Assembly: GCF_900172225.1 (NCBI RefSeq) | Contig: NZ_FWFO01000007.1 | Span: 1 to 64,000 of the forward strand | Length of the DNA: 64,000 nt | Direction: 5' to 3' | Origin: Falsiruegeria litorea R37 | Lineage (GTDB): Bacteria; Pseudomonadota; Alphaproteobacteria; Rhodobacterales; Rhodobacteraceae | Made by a program: the position numbers and the translations under genes | Part shown: in pieces, positions 15,565-23,735 of the stretch | Layout of the letters: each line of letters starts with the position of its first letter | How positions within the stretch are numbered: the stretch's first letter is position 1 | The notes under the pieces: generated by a model | Seen by the model: the letters and a program-made list of their open reading frames with translations, nothing else | Database searches by the model: none | Told to the model about the DNA's origin: nothing

Positions 15565-16176
15565 ATGACCAAGGATATCTTACATACTGACAGCCTGGAT
15601 GACATCCTGGCACCGTCGCCGATCATTCCGGTACCGGCGCCAGAAGATCGCGATCAGCCTGTCTATCGCGGATTGGGCGGTCTTTATTCGATCGAAGCCA
15701 AGGTGGCGTGGTTGATGCGTGTCGTCATGTTTGTCGCGATGATTGCGCTTGGTCTGGTCATGGCGTCGCAGGTTTTTATGCGATACGTCATCTCGTCCCC
15801 GTTTCTGGGCATCGAAGAAATGGCGCCAATGATGGCGCTTTGGATCTATTTCATCGGCATGGCCTATTGCACGCGCGAGCGTGACCATATCGAAGGCGGT
15901 GTGATGTCGCTGGTGTTCAAAAAGCGCACAACGCTGCTGGCGTTCCGACTGTTCGGTTCGATTGCCTGCCTGGTCGCGCTGGTTGTATTCGCCAAATTCG
16001 CCTGGGACTTTGCGTCGTTCAACCTGTCGCTGAACCGCAAGAGTTCTTACATGAAGTTGCCGAAATACATGTGGGATTTCAGCATGATATTCGGCTTTGC
16101 GTTGACGATCTTCTACATGCTCCTTCAGATTTTCCTCGAAGCGCGCGCGCTTATGACAGGTAAGGGAGGCGAATGA
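15565..16176 (+). CDS. TRAP transporter small membrane subunit (DctQ type)
   Basis: The 203-residue protein has about four membrane segments after a 45-residue polar N-terminal extension rich in acid and proline (DDILAPSPIIPVPAPEDRD), which is longer than usual for DctQ. ASQVFMRYVISSPFLGIEEM is the typical first-loop motif of the family (RY..n.pl.w.eE). It is preceded by GGGAGG and followed 1 base after its stop by the large subunit gene. It forms the membrane complex with DctM. Confidence 0.9.
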   Translation: MTKDILHTDSLDDILAPSPIIPVPAPEDRDQPVYRGLGGLYSIEAKVAWLMRVVMFVAMIALGLVMASQVFMRYVISSPFLGIEEMAPMMALWIYFIGMAYCTRERDHIEGGVMSLVFKKRTTLLAFRLFGSIACLVALVVFAKFAWDFASFNLSLNRKSSYMKLPKYMWDFSMIFGFALTIFYMLLQIFLEARALMTGKGGE

Positions 16177-16177
16177 G

Positions 16178-17473
16178 ATGACGCTGTTCTTCCTCGCCAT
16201 CGCCATCATCATTTTCTTGCTGCTGATCGAAGTACCGGTTGGCTTTGCTTTCGGTATCGGTGCGCTGGCTTTTGGTTACATGCAAGGCACGGATGTGTCT
16301 TTCCACACTGGCGCTGGCTATTCGCAGGTCAACGCGTTCTCGCTGCTGGCGATTCCGCTTTTTGTCTTGTCCGGCACGCTGATGGGGGCCACTGGCATCT
16401 CGGAACGGTTGCTGGATTTCGTGAACTCCTTTGTCGGGCGCACCAAGGGCGGCCTTGGCGCCGTGACCGTTGTCACATGTGCGCTGTTTGGTGCAATCTC
16501 GGGTTCGGCGTCCGCTGCCATCGCGGCAATTGGCAAGATCATGGTTCCCCGCATGATCAAGGAAGGCTACCCCCCCGGCCATGCGACGGCGCTGGTGGCG
16601 GTTTCTTCTGTGCTTGCGCTGATGATTCCGCCCAGCATCCCGATGATTGTCTTCGCGATTGCCATCCGTGAATCCGTCGCCAAGGCTTTTCTGGCGACCA
16701 TGGGCCCCGGAATCATGCTTGCGATCATCTATTGCGGGCTGAACTTCTGGTTCCTGCGCAAGAACACCACGATCACCGTTGCCGAGTCCTTGTCCTTTGG
16801 CGACACGGTCAAGGAAATCGGACGGACCGGCAAACGGGCCAGTCTTGCGATCATCATGCCGATCATCATTCTGGGTGGCATCTATAGCGGTATCGCAACC
16901 CCGACCGAAGCAGGATCCATGGCGCTGGTCTATACGCTAGCCGTTGGCTTGCTGATCTACCGGACGCTGCCATTCAACAAGCTCTTTGACTCGACAGTCG
17001 AAGCAGCCCGGCTGACCGGCGCGATCCTGATGGTGCTGTTCTTCCTCTTCATCATGAGCCGCGGTATGGTTCTGGCCAAAGTCCCGACCCAGTTTGCCGA
17101 CATGCTACTGACAATCTCGGACAACAAGATCGTCATTCTGCTGTTGATAAATCTGCTGCTGCTCATCATGGGTATGATCATCGATGATGTGTCAGGCGGT
17201 GTCCTGGCGGCGATCATCCTGTTGCCGGTGACGCAAAAGATCGGTCTGGACCCGATCCACTTTGCAGCGATCGTTGGCACCAATCTGGGTCTGGGCAATG
17301 TATCGCCGCCCTGTGCGCCGTTGCTCTATATGGCTGGCGGAGTCACCCGGCAACCGCTCTCGACGTATGTCGGACCGACGATGAAGTTCCTCCTGCTGGG
17401 ACATCTGCCTATGGTGTTCATCGTGACCTTCGTTCCGCCGGTTGCTTTGTTCCTGCCGGGCCTGCTGGACTAG
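16178..17473 (+). CDS. TRAP transporter large membrane subunit (DctM type)
   Basis: The 431-residue polytopic protein has 11-13 hydrophobic segments and DctM hallmarks: SLLAIPLFVLSGTLMG, GALFG-like CALFGAISGSASAAIAAIG, PPSIPMIVFAI, GIATPTEAGSMA and GMIIDDVSGGVLAAIILLPV. It is the sodium-driven permease subunit. Together with the two preceding genes it completes a PQM system placed before the creatinase-like and amidase genes. Confidence 0.94.
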   Translation: MTLFFLAIAIIIFLLLIEVPVGFAFGIGALAFGYMQGTDVSFHTGAGYSQVNAFSLLAIPLFVLSGTLMGATGISERLLDFVNSFVGRTKGGLGAVTVVTCALFGAISGSASAAIAAIGKIMVPRMIKEGYPPGHATALVAVSSVLALMIPPSIPMIVFAIAIRESVAKAFLATMGPGIMLAIIYCGLNFWFLRKNTTITVAESLSFGDTVKEIGRTGKRASLAIIMPIIILGGIYSGIATPTEAGSMALVYTLAVGLLIYRTLPFNKLFDSTVEAARLTGAILMVLFFLFIMSRGMVLAKVPTQFADMLLTISDNKIVILLLINLLLLIMGMIIDDVSGGVLAAIILLPVTQKIGLDPIHFAAIVGTNLGLGNVSPPCAPLLYMAGGVTRQPLSTYVGPTMKFLLLGHLPMVFIVTFVPPVALFLPGLLD

Positions 17474-17485
17474 GACTTGAATAAA

Positions 17486-17509
17486 CCGCGCGCCTGAAAT
17501 GGCGGGCGG
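17486..17509 (+). terminator. imperfect hairpin after the TRAP operon
   Basis: CCGCGCGCC can pair with GGCGGGCGG (one mismatch) around TGAAAT, 12 bases after the DctM stop. No T-run follows directly, so termination is uncertain. Confidence 0.35.
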
Positions 17510-17636
17510 TCCAAAACAGCTCTGCTGTGGGTGAAACTGGTGTCTGTGTTCCAGCAGCGCAGTGTTACCCAACGATCAACCCTGCCTTCGGTCGTAAAGT
17601 GTCAGGCCCTAGGTTTTTCTTGAAGGATGAAGACAC

Positions 17637-18791
17637 ATGCTTGAACACGCAAAACAAAGAACAATTGAGCTTCAGAACCGCATGAAAGACGCGGGCATTC
17701 AGAAGGCCGTGTTTACCGATGAAAGCTCGATGGCTTACCTGGCCGGTTTCTGGGGTTATCTGGGGATCGAATTTGGCCGCCCATCGATGCTGGTGGTCGA
17801 TGCTGACGAGGCACCCATTGTCATCACACCGCTGATGGAATCGGAAATGGTCGGTGAGATGACCTGGGTCGAAGATGTACGCACCTGGGAAGATATCGGG
17901 CAACGCACCTGGGGCCGCGCGCTGGCCGGCGCTCTGGGTGAGAACCCGTCCGAGATCTGGATCGAAAAGGGTTCGGTCCCGGCGATTGTTCGCAACCATC
18001 TGGACGACACGTACCCGGGCGTCCCGCTCAAAGATATCTCGCCGGTGCTGGGCGCGATGCGCACCATCAAATCACCGTTCGAGATCGAAGTGATGAAACA
18101 GGCAGGCGAGATCGCAGGCGCAATGATGCTGGCGGCGCATAATTCGCTGAAGGAAGGCGCGCAGGAATATGAAAGCGCGCTGGCTGTGATCGACGCGGGC
18201 TCGCGCAAGGCGGCAGGTTTCCTGACGGCAAACGGCTGGGAACGGTTCGTCTCGCCGATGATCCACAACCTGCAGATCGTTCAAAGCGGCAAGGATTCAT
18301 CAATGGTGCACCGTCGCGCCAGCGTAAAGGCCTATGACAAATTCGATCCGGTCTATTTCTGCTTCTGCAACATGGCGCAGTTCAAGCAGTACAAATTGGG
18401 CTTTGACCGTATGTTCCATATTGGTGACGTCAAAGACGAAGATCGCAAGGTGCAGCTGGCCGCCATCGAAGCCCAGCAAGCTGCGATCCATTCGATCCGT
18501 CCGGGCATCCTGGCCGAAGATGTCGCCGCCGCCGCCAACGAAGTCTATCAGGAACGCGGTTATGAGACCGGCTATCGCACCGGCCGCTCCATCGGTGTTG
18601 CCTATCTGGAGGCCCCCGAGCTGAAGGCAGGCGACAAAACCGTGTTACAGCCGGGTATGACCTTTGCCGTGGATGGCGGTATTTCGGTCGATGGGGTGAC
18701 GGCAGGCCGGATTGGCGATTCAGTTGTCGTGACCGAAACCGGGTTTGACTACATCACCAACTATCCCCGTGAAATCTTGCTCAGCAAATGA
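17637..18791 (+). CDS. M24-fold creatinase-like hydrolase without metal ligands
   Basis: The 384-residue protein has the two-domain architecture of creatinase/aminopeptidase P: an N-terminal domain (about 1-150) and a pita-bread domain. The five metal ligands of true M24 peptidases are missing: at the second aspartate the motif YKLGFDRMF has Gly, the usual HE.P is YLEAP, and the two late glutamates are replaced in FAVDGGIS and GRIGDSVVV. A histidine (SSMVHRRAS, near residue 223) is kept about where creatinase has its catalytic His. Creatinase and ectoine hydrolase are known metal-independent C-N hydrolases of this fold. The context (TRAP import before, sarcosine oxidase after) makes a creatine-like, sarcosine-yielding substrate attractive but unproven. 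Confidence 0.78.
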   Translation: MLEHAKQRTIELQNRMKDAGIQKAVFTDESSMAYLAGFWGYLGIEFGRPSMLVVDADEAPIVITPLMESEMVGEMTWVEDVRTWEDIGQRTWGRALAGALGENPSEIWIEKGSVPAIVRNHLDDTYPGVPLKDISPVLGAMRTIKSPFEIEVMKQAGEIAGAMMLAAHNSLKEGAQEYESALAVIDAGSRKAAGFLTANGWERFVSPMIHNLQIVQSGKDSSMVHRRASVKAYDKFDPVYFCFCNMAQFKQYKLGFDRMFHIGDVKDEDRKVQLAAIEAQQAAIHSIRPGILAEDVAAAANEVYQERGYETGYRTGRSIGVAYLEAPELKAGDKTVLQPGMTFAVDGGISVDGVTAGRIGDSVVVTETGFDYITNYPREILLSK

Positions 18792-18875
18792 TCGTGCAGG
18801 CAGCGAAACTTTTGGTTCAGCCGGGCCTGTCTTCGCCAGAAGCCAAAAGGGGCTGCATAAATTGCACAAAGAACA

Positions 18876-18897
18876 GGCGCGCCCACGTTGGCGCGCC
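18876..18897 (+). terminator. hairpin between the creatinase-like and AtzG-like genes
   Basis: GGCGCGCC occurs twice (18876-18883 and 18890-18897) and forms an 8-base GC-only stem around CACGTT; flanking AACA and TTGTT can extend it. No long T-run follows. It may reduce read-through into the amidase genes or stabilise RNA ends. Confidence 0.4.
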
Positions 18898-18930
18898 ACT
18901 TGTTACGGATGATACTGCTGGAGAAGCGGC

Positions 18931-19134
18931 ATGCAAAAGCTGACCAAAGACACGCTGACAGGTATCTGTACACAGATGGCGTCGCACGACTGGCGCGAAA
19001 CCGAGATTAATGAGCTGGTGGACCCGCAACTGGGCATCATTACCGGGTTTCAAGAGCTGCTGGACGAGCTTGAGGTCCTTCGAAAGTTCGACCTTGGCAC
19101 GACACCTCCGGCTTTGACTGTTCAGAAGCGGTAA
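18931..19134 (+). CDS. AtzG/GatC-like small amidase subunit
   Basis: This 67-residue acidic protein lies 4 bases before an amidase-signature gene. Its helical N-terminus and LDELEVLRKFDLGTTPPAL resemble the C-terminal part of GatC and AtzG, small partners that wrap around GatA/AtzE-type amidases. AtzG of the cyanuric acid pathway is of the same size (68 residues) and is needed for its AtzE partner. The match is to a short, weakly conserved family, so the call rests partly on gene order. Confidence 0.65.
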   Translation: MQKLTKDTLTGICTQMASHDWRETEINELVDPQLGIITGFQELLDELEVLRKFDLGTTPPALTVQKR

Positions 19135-19138
19135 TACC

Positions 19139-20545
19139 ATGACGACTGAAATTGCCTTTGACACCGTGCGCGGTCTGAAATCCAGACTGGCTGCCCGTGA
19201 CATCACCCCATCAGAACTGGTTTCTGTTTTTGCGGATCGTATTTCGCAGCACAATGAACGTTCGAAAGCGTTCATCACGATCACGGATGACGATGCGGGC
19301 AAGGCTGCCGCGGCGCTTACGCCCGACGATCTCGCCAGCTCATCATTCGCGGGCATTCCCTATGCGTCGAAAGACCTGTTTGATGTCGAGGGGGTTCTAA
19401 CCTCGGCCGGATCGCGGGTGTTTCATGACCGCATCGCCACCGAAGACGCCTTTGCCATCGCCCAGTTGCGCAAGGCTGGCGCGTTGAGCCTGGGCAAGAC
19501 CAACCTGCATGAATTTGCTTATGGTGCCACCGGCGAGAACGAAGTTTATGGCACCTGCGTCAACGCCTACGATCCAACCCGCCTTGCTGGCGGATCTTCA
19601 AGCGGATCGGCGGCGGCTATGGCCTTTGGTCTGGTACCTGCGACGCTTGGTACGGATACGGGCGGTTCGGTCCGTGCACCTGCTGCGCTGAACGGGCTGG
19701 TCGGGCTGAAGCCTACGATCGGGCGGGTGCCCACCGCCGGTGTGGTACCCTATTGCTGGACATTGGATCATGTCGGGATGATGACCCGCGACGTGGCGGA
19801 TTGCGCTGATCTCCTGAGCATCGTTGCGGGCTATGACCCGCGGGATCCAGGGTCTCAGAACATCCCTGTCGAAAACTATGCCGATGCCCTGAATGCGGAT
19901 ATCTCTGGTCTGCGGATCGGGATTCCGACGAATTTCTACTACGAACGCACCGACCCGGAAATCTTGGCGGCGATGGAAAAGGTCAAATCCTTCCTTTGCG
20001 CGCAAGGTGCAACGCTGGTGCCTGTCACCTTCCCGGATCTCGAGCACAGCCGCGCGGTGTCGCTGACGGTGCAGATGCCCGAAGCGCTGAGCGCCCATTC
20101 GGCCTATTTGCAAGAGCGCGGCGATCTGTATGGTCAGGATTTCCGCGCCGGTCTGGCGCTGGGTCAGACATTGCTGGCCGAGCATTACATTCGTGCCAAG
20201 CGATTTGTCGAACTCTACCGCCAGAATACCAACGCGTTGTTTGACGAAGTGGACCTGATCCTGACACCCGCCACGCCTGAAGTCGCGCAAAAGCTGGGAA
20301 CCGTAACAACCACCCGAGACGGGGTGGATGAAGCGGTCGGGAATGCCATCACCCGCTTTACGACCTTCTTCAACATGTCAGGCCATCCCGCATTGACGAT
20401 GCCCTGCGCGATGCACTCAGAAGGCCTGCCCATCGGTCTGCAACTGGTTGGCCGGTACTTTGAAGAAAGCACGGTGATCCGAGCGGCACATGCCATCGAA
20501 CGCAACGAGGCATTCTCGATCCCGCTTCCGAACGTGGATGGCTGA
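19139..20545 (+). CDS. amidase signature enzyme (AtzE/GatA-like)
   Basis: The 468-residue protein has the full Lys-cisSer-Ser triad of the amidase signature family: Lys78 in PYASKDLF, Ser153 in LAGGSSSGSAAAMA and the nucleophile Ser177 in GTDTGGSVRAPAA. The pairing with a GatC/AtzG-like protein suggests a heteromeric amidohydrolase acting on a small amide or carbamoyl compound; GatA proper is unlikely because no gatB is nearby. In AtzE the substrate is 1-carboxybiuret. Here it may process a ureido product of the neighbouring creatinase-like enzyme; that is inference. Confidence 0.87.
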   Translation: MTTEIAFDTVRGLKSRLAARDITPSELVSVFADRISQHNERSKAFITITDDDAGKAAAALTPDDLASSSFAGIPYASKDLFDVEGVLTSAGSRVFHDRIATEDAFAIAQLRKAGALSLGKTNLHEFAYGATGENEVYGTCVNAYDPTRLAGGSSSGSAAAMAFGLVPATLGTDTGGSVRAPAALNGLVGLKPTIGRVPTAGVVPYCWTLDHVGMMTRDVADCADLLSIVAGYDPRDPGSQNIPVENYADALNADISGLRIGIPTNFYYERTDPEILAAMEKVKSFLCAQGATLVPVTFPDLEHSRAVSLTVQMPEALSAHSAYLQERGDLYGQDFRAGLALGQTLLAEHYIRAKRFVELYRQNTNALFDEVDLILTPATPEVAQKLGTVTTTRDGVDEAVGNAITRFTTFFNMSGHPALTMPCAMHSEGLPIGLQLVGRYFEESTVIRAAHAIERNEAFSIPLPNVDG

Positions 20546-20626
20546 CGGTGCAGTTGGGTCTGCGTTTTCGCAGGCCCGGAACCTTAACGCCGACCCATCG
20601 GTCAATACCTAACATCTGGATACACA

Positions 20627-21433
20627 ATGCGACTTCAGACTTTCATTGTAGATGCATTCACAGACCAGTCGATGACCGGAAACCCAGCTGGCGTATGCCC
20701 GTTGGATCATTGGCTGCCAGATGCTGTAATGCAGTCCATTGCCAGCGAGCTGAACCAGTCCGAGACGGTGTTCTTCGCCCCTCGACCCGGCGCGAAGGAT
20801 ACGAGTTCGTATCGCGAATATGACATGCGGTGGTTCACGCCAACCCGAGAGGTCGACATGATCGGCCACGCCACATTGGCGGCAGGTCATATCCTGTTGT
20901 CGCATCTTGAGCCGACCCTTGATGAGGTTTGCTTTTTCTCGGCAACCGCAAAGATGACGGTGTGTCGCGGTGATCATGGCCTGCGTCTGAACATGCCAGC
21001 GCTGGTGCCCGAGGTCGTGGACCCGCCCGCCGGACTGACCGAAGCGCTTGGGATACAACCGACGAAAGTTCTGGCCGCAAAGCACTATCTGGCCCTATTT
21101 GACAGTGTTGATGATATCGCTGCATGTCAGCCGGACTTTGCGGCCCTCGCCAGATTGCCTTTGCCCGCGGTTATCATCACGGCCCAAGGGCAGGGTGACT
21201 TTGATTTTGTATCGCGTTTCTTCGCCCCGGCGAATGGCGTTCCCGAGGACTCGGTTTCGGGTGTGGCGCATTGTTGCCTGGCGCCGTTTTGGTCCGCGCG
21301 TCTGGAGAAAACGAAACTGGTCGGTCGCCAATTGTCGGCGCGCGGTGGGACGGTCTTGTGTGAACATGACGACACCCGGGTCATTCTTGAAGGGGCTGCC
21401 GTCGTGTCTTTGGAAGGCACTCTCTGGCTTTGA
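20627..21433 (+). CDS. PhzF-family isomerase/epimerase
   Basis: The 268-residue protein has the PhzF N-terminus (FIVDAFTDQSMTGNPAGVCP with the GNPA motif), the segment ETVFFAP carrying the conserved catalytic glutamate, the motif MRWFTPTREVDMIGHATLAAG, and EDSVSGVAHCC in the second half. PhzF proteins catalyse proton shifts on small unsaturated or alpha-substituted acids without a cofactor. It follows the amidase gene in the same direction with an 81-base gap and probably serves the same pathway. The substrate is unknown. Confidence 0.88.
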   Translation: MRLQTFIVDAFTDQSMTGNPAGVCPLDHWLPDAVMQSIASELNQSETVFFAPRPGAKDTSSYREYDMRWFTPTREVDMIGHATLAAGHILLSHLEPTLDEVCFFSATAKMTVCRGDHGLRLNMPALVPEVVDPPAGLTEALGIQPTKVLAAKHYLALFDSVDDIAACQPDFAALARLPLPAVIITAQGQGDFDFVSRFFAPANGVPEDSVSGVAHCCLAPFWSARLEKTKLVGRQLSARGGTVLCEHDDTRVILEGAAVVSLEGTLWL

Positions 21434-21449
21434 CTGAAGGCCCCGCCAC

Positions 21450-21689
21450 TTAAAATGAAATGCCCGCGTGATCACGAGGTAGAACCCCGATCACCCGCGC
21501 TGGATCAAAGAAAAAAGGGCTCTCATGGATGTTGAGGTCAGTCAGGCCGCGTGCCTCTGTGACGGTACGCTTTTGTATGCCCTGGACAGCGATTCCCTGC
21601 AAATCTGTCGGTTCTGAAACGCATTCTGTCCGAAACAACAGCTGCAATTCACCTACGGTAAAGCGCAAATTCAAGGTTGCAACGAACAG
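21450..21689 (-). pseudogene. unrecognised protein-like fragment opposite the soxB promoter
   Basis: The minus strand has an open frame of about 80 codons without an ATG start. It contains LNLRFTVGELQLLFRTECVS and DLNIHESPFFFDPARVIGVL, with codon choice and composition that look like real coding sequence. It is preceded by an in-frame stop, and only CTG or TTG starts without a ribosome binding site are available. I do not recognise the family. It may be the C-terminal remnant of a lost gene. Confidence 0.3.
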
Positions 21690-21697
21690 GAGCCATC

Positions 21698-22948
21698 ATG
21701 CGATATTCAGCTCTGAGACTCATCAAGGAAGCAGTGACGGGGCATAAGGGCTGGACCCCGCAATGGCGCGATCCTGCGCCGGCGGACGCCTATGACTTTG
21801 TCATTGTCGGTGGTGGCGGCCACGGGCTGGCCACGGCTTATTACCTGGCCAAAGAGTTCGGAGCCGCCCGTATCGCGGTTCTGGAAAAGGGCTGGATCGG
21901 CGGCGGCAATGTAGGCCGGAATACGACCATCATCCGTTCGAACTATCTGCTGGACGGGAACGAGCCGTTTTACGAATTCTCGCTGAAGCTGTGGGAAAAC
22001 CTCGAGCAGGATTTCAACTATAACGCAATGGTCAGCCAGCGCGGGATTCTGAACCTTGTCCATTCAGACGCACAGCGCGATGCAGCGCGGCGGCGGGGCA
22101 ATGCGATGATCCTGAACGGCTCGGATGCCGAGCTGCTGGATACCGAAGGCGTGCGCGCCCTGTATCCGTTCCTGAATTTCAACGACGCACGCTTTCCGAT
22201 CAAAGGCGGTCTGTTGCACCGGCGCGGTGGCACTGTTCGGCATGATGCGGTGGCCTGGGGCTATGCCCGCGGTGCGGATATGCGCGGCGTTGATATCATC
22301 CAGAATTGCGAAGTCACCGGCTTCCGCATCGAAAACGGCAAGGTTCTGGGGGTGGAAACTTCGCGTGGCTTTATCGGTGCCAAGAAGGTCGGCGTGTCAG
22401 TCGCGGGCAGTTCCAGCCGCGTGATGGCAAAGGCCGGTATGCGTCTGCCCATCGAAAGCCACGTGTTGCAGGCCTTTGTCTCGGAAGGTTTGAAACCGAT
22501 CATCCCCGGCGTCATCACCTATGGCGCGGGGCATTTCTATTGCAGCCAGTCCGACAAGGGCGGTCTGGTGTTCGGTGGCGATCTGGACATGTACAATTCC
22601 TACGCTCAACGCGGCAACCTGCCGGTGGTCGAGGATGTGATCGAAGGTGGCATCTCGCTGATCCCGGCCCTGGGACGCGCGCGACTGCTGCGCAGCTGGG
22701 GCGGCATCATGGACATGTCGATGGATGGCTCGCCTTTCATCGACAAGACCCACATCGATGGCCTCTATTTCAACGGTGGCTGGTGCTATGGCGGGTTCAA
22801 GGCGACGCCTGCCTCGGGCTATTGCTTTGCGCATTTGCTGAAAACCGATCGTCCTCATGAAACCGCCACCGCCTATCGACTGGATCGGTTCAAGACCGGG
22901 CACATGATCGATGAAAAAGGGCAGGGCGCCCAACCGAACCTGCATTGA
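21698..22948 (+). CDS. soxB: sarcosine oxidase beta subunit
   Basis: The 416-residue flavoprotein (ATG 21698, 6 bases after CAGGAG) opens its FAD domain with FVIVGGGGHGLATAYYLA and continues with EKGWIGGGNVGRNTTIIRSN, typical of heterotetrameric sarcosine oxidase beta subunits. RRGGTVRHDAVAWGYARGAD holds His182, the likely covalent FMN attachment site. The subunit oxidises sarcosine at FAD and passes electrons to the FMN, making glycine, H2O2 and a one-carbon unit bound to tetrahydrofolate. It begins the sox gene group. Confidence 0.95.
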   Translation: MRYSALRLIKEAVTGHKGWTPQWRDPAPADAYDFVIVGGGGHGLATAYYLAKEFGAARIAVLEKGWIGGGNVGRNTTIIRSNYLLDGNEPFYEFSLKLWENLEQDFNYNAMVSQRGILNLVHSDAQRDAARRRGNAMILNGSDAELLDTEGVRALYPFLNFNDARFPIKGGLLHRRGGTVRHDAVAWGYARGADMRGVDIIQNCEVTGFRIENGKVLGVETSRGFIGAKKVGVSVAGSSSRVMAKAGMRLPIESHVLQAFVSEGLKPIIPGVITYGAGHFYCSQSDKGGLVFGGDLDMYNSYAQRGNLPVVEDVIEGGISLIPALGRARLLRSWGGIMDMSMDGSPFIDKTHIDGLYFNGGWCYGGFKATPASGYCFAHLLKTDRPHETATAYRLDRFKTGHMIDEKGQGAQPNLH

Positions 22949-22959
22949 GGAACATGGCC

Positions 22960-23445
22960 ATGATCAACAAGTTTGCACGTGACCTGATCGAACATTGGCA
23001 CCTTGGCTTTGTTGCAACCGCCGATGCTGATGGAAACCCAAATGTGTCGCCCAAGGGCACGTTCGTCATTCACGACGAGACCACGATTGGCTTTGCCGAG
23101 ATGCGCTCGCCCGATACGCTGGCCAATATCGCGGTGCGTCCGCAGGTCGAGGTGAACTTTATCGACATCCTGACCCGCCGCGGTGTGCTGATCAAGGGCG
23201 AGGCCAGCTTTGTCCCACGCGACGATGCGCGGTACCCGTCGTTGCGCCCAACCTATACCAACCGTTGGCCCGAGCTTGAGCCCATGTTCTCAGGCTTCGT
23301 GATCATCAAATTGTTGTCCTGCAAGCCACTGGCCACGCCGTCCTATGATCTTGGCGTCACCAGTGAAGACCTGCGCGCCAAATGGGTTCAGCGGGTCCGG
23401 GATATCAACATCATCCACAAAGGATCGGAGATCGAAGAATGCTGA
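22960..23445 (+). CDS. pyridoxamine 5'-phosphate oxidase-like flavin split-barrel protein inside the sox operon
   Basis: The 161-residue protein has the FMN-binding split-barrel pattern: LGFVATADADGNPNVSPKGT, IGFAEMRSPDTLANIAVRP and VEVNFIDILTRRGVLIKGEA. Of two close ATGs (22954, 22960), the second sits 9 bases after GAGG and is preferred. It lies between soxB and soxD with an overlap of 7 bases into soxD. It is not a standard sarcosine oxidase subunit. It could handle FMN for the covalent flavin of SoxB or reduce a related compound. It is too short and divergent to be PdxH. Confidence 0.82.
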   Translation: MINKFARDLIEHWHLGFVATADADGNPNVSPKGTFVIHDETTIGFAEMRSPDTLANIAVRPQVEVNFIDILTRRGVLIKGEASFVPRDDARYPSLRPTYTNRWPELEPMFSGFVIIKLLSCKPLATPSYDLGVTSEDLRAKWVQRVRDINIIHKGSEIEEC

Positions 23446-23735
23446 TCAATCATCCCTTGCTTGGCCTGCGCGACGCGCAAGAGTTCACCTATCTGGGCGA
23501 CGCCACGCTGATCAACCGACCCGACTGGCAGGCCGAGAACGCCGCGCAGGCGTTTCACGACTACCTGTATCTGCGCGACAACCCGGCGGGCGCGCATCGC
23601 GAGCTGTGGTTCCACGAACAGGGCGACCGGTCCTGGCTGGTGGTCACGCGCAACACGGTGACGCACGAGATTCTGAACGTTGAACTGGCCCGCGATGTGG
23701 CCAAAGCGGCTGCGGCGGAAAGGTCTGCGCAATGA
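23439..23735 (+). CDS. soxD: sarcosine oxidase delta subunit lacking the zinc-binding cysteines
   Basis: The 98-residue protein matches SoxD over its length (LRDAQEFTYLGDA, DYLYLRDNPAGAHRELWFHE, VTRNTVTHEIL) and sits between soxB and soxA. Usual SoxD proteins start with a CPxCGxR zinc motif and have a further Cys in the HxxGCR region. Here these read HPLLGLR and HEQGDR, and the protein has no cysteine at all. The zinc site is therefore lost. The gene starts 7 bases inside the upstream gene and overlaps soxA by ATGA. Confidence 0.9.
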   Translation: MLINHPLLGLRDAQEFTYLGDATLINRPDWQAENAAQAFHDYLYLRDNPAGAHRELWFHEQGDRSWLVVTRNTVTHEILNVELARDVAKAAAAERSAQ

